Part shown: positions 63,567 to 64,000 of the stretch, piece after piece
Position numbering within the stretch: position 1 is the first letter of the stretch
Layout of the letters: each line of letters begins with the position of its first letter
Source of the DNA: Cupriavidus consociatus
Lineage (GTDB): Bacteria; Pseudomonadota; Gammaproteobacteria; Burkholderiales; Burkholderiaceae
Length of the DNA: 64,000 nt
Assembly: GCF_017814975.1 (NCBI RefSeq)
Contig: NZ_JAGIQA010000004.1
Span: forward strand, 124,001-188,000
Direction: 5' to 3'
The notes under the pieces: model-generated
The model's database searches: none
Told to the model about the DNA's origin: nothing
Seen by the model: the letters and a program-made list of their open reading frames with translations, nothing else
Translations under genes and position numbers: made by a program

Positions 63567-64000
63567 ATGCCCCTCTATCCCATCCTCAGCGCGCTGCTCG
63601 GCTATCCCGAGCAGGACCTGATCGACGCGCTGCCCGAGATCGACGCCCTCCTGGCCGAATGGCCGCAGGCGCGCGACATGCTGGCGCCGGTGACCGGCAT
63701 GCTGCGCGGCGAATCGCTGATCGCGCTGCAGGAAAACTATGTCGCCACCTTCGACCGCAACCCATCGCACTCGCTGCACCTGTTCGAGCATGTGCACGGC
63801 GAAAGCCGCGACCGCGGGCAGGCCATGGTCGACCTGATCGACGAATACCGGCGCGACGGCTTCGAGCCGGCGGCGTCGGAGCTGCCGGACTACGTGCCGC
63901 TGTTCCTGGAGTTCCTCGGCGCGCTGAGCGCCGATGGCAAGGACGAACGCGCCGAGCACCTGCTGGGCGAGGCAATCCACGTGCTGGCCGCGATCGGCGA
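63567..64000 (+). CDS. narJ: Nitrate reductase assembly chaperone NarJ (partial, runs off the end)
   Basis: 144 full codons visible from ATG 63567 (GGAG 6-9 nt upstream). MPLYPILSALLGYPEQDLID, then NYVATFDRNPSHSLHLFEHV and HGESRDRGQAMVDLIDEYRR, then PDYVPLFLEFLGALS, match NarJ/TorD-family chaperones. NarJ inserts the Mo cofactor and controls membrane attachment of NarGH. narI would be expected just outside the window. Confidence 0.96.
   Translation, partial: MPLYPILSALLGYPEQDLIDALPEIDALLAEWPQARDMLAPVTGMLRGESLIALQENYVATFDRNPSHSLHLFEHVHGESRDRGQAMVDLIDEYRRDGFEPAASELPDYVPLFLEFLGALSADGKDERAEHLLGEAIHVLAAIG

Overview
The window is GC-rich, densely coding DNA with strong G/C preference at third codon positions. 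Gene content (hopanoid cyclase cluster, copABCD-copRS, H-NS-like protein with a C-terminal DNA-binding motif, narK1-narK2-narGHJ, NnrS, CheV) fits a beta-proteobacterium of the Burkholderiaceae, most likely Cupriavidus or a close relative. This is inferred from protein recognition; no database search was run. There are no rRNAs, tRNAs, CRISPR arrays, insertion sequences or phage genes that I can see.

Layout. 0-1 kb: the end of a hopanoid-associated RND exporter (HpnN) and lipoprotein MlaA. 1-3 kb: an FKBP-type isomerase and a TPR protein. 3-10.7 kb: copper block, with two small proteins (DUF6152 and DUF6644 types), copA-copB-copC-copD on the minus strand and copRS divergent, around a palindromic candidate CopR site. 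10.9-15.8 kb: a minus-strand signalling cassette of response regulator, exported LysM/FecR protein and CHASE2 histidine kinase, with overlapping ends. 15.8-17.1 kb: a 1.1-kb non-coding stretch and a cold-shock gene. 17.2-21 kb: hpnD-shc-hpnG, making the hopanoid skeleton. 21-25.7 kb: Hsp70-like protein, diguanylate cyclase, small orphan genes, methyltransferase. 25.8-31.2 kb: a sulfonate-type ABC transporter with a TauD-family dioxygenase, divergent from metY. 31.2-33.9 kb: clsB-ybhN-like membrane lipid genes and a tail-anchored small protein. 34-38.8 kb: an orphan MetQ-like lipoprotein/binding protein and a 2-oxoacid dehydrogenase E1alpha-E1beta-E2 operon without E3. 38.8-42 kb: SulP permease, UspA, 1-Cys peroxiredoxin. 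42.3-46.3 kb: CheV, a BNR-repeat protein paired with a MoaD-like protein, a 24-residue membrane peptide ORF, GNAT. 46.8-53.8 kb: purine-type permease, VOC protein, H-NS-like protein, lipoprotein, AraC and LysR regulators, MFS exporter. 53.8-64 kb: anaerobic nitrate respiration: NnrS divergent from narK1-narK2-narG-narH-narJ (narJ runs off the end).

How the genes work together. Two hopanoid segments (HpnN/MlaA transport and HpnD/Shc/HpnG synthesis) sit either side of the copper and signalling blocks, suggesting an envelope-biology neighbourhood. The copper genes form a complete periplasmic detoxification module with its own two-component system. The sulfur block would import an organosulfur compound, release sulfite by TauD-type oxygenation and feed sulfur to MetY. 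The right end is a standard respiratory nitrate module, with import by NarK1/NarK2, reduction by NarGHI and NO-related NnrS.

The most distinctive non-standard signals are: the overlapping RR/FecR/CHASE2 cassette, with a 12-bp tandem repeat read by two genes; the 24-codon membrane ORF; three tandem 11-bp repeats upstream of metQ; inverted TATCCAC/GTGGATA motifs at two intergenic loci; a 13-bp UUCG-loop hairpin between narK2 and narG; and an E2 acyltransferase with Thr in place of the usual catalytic Asp.
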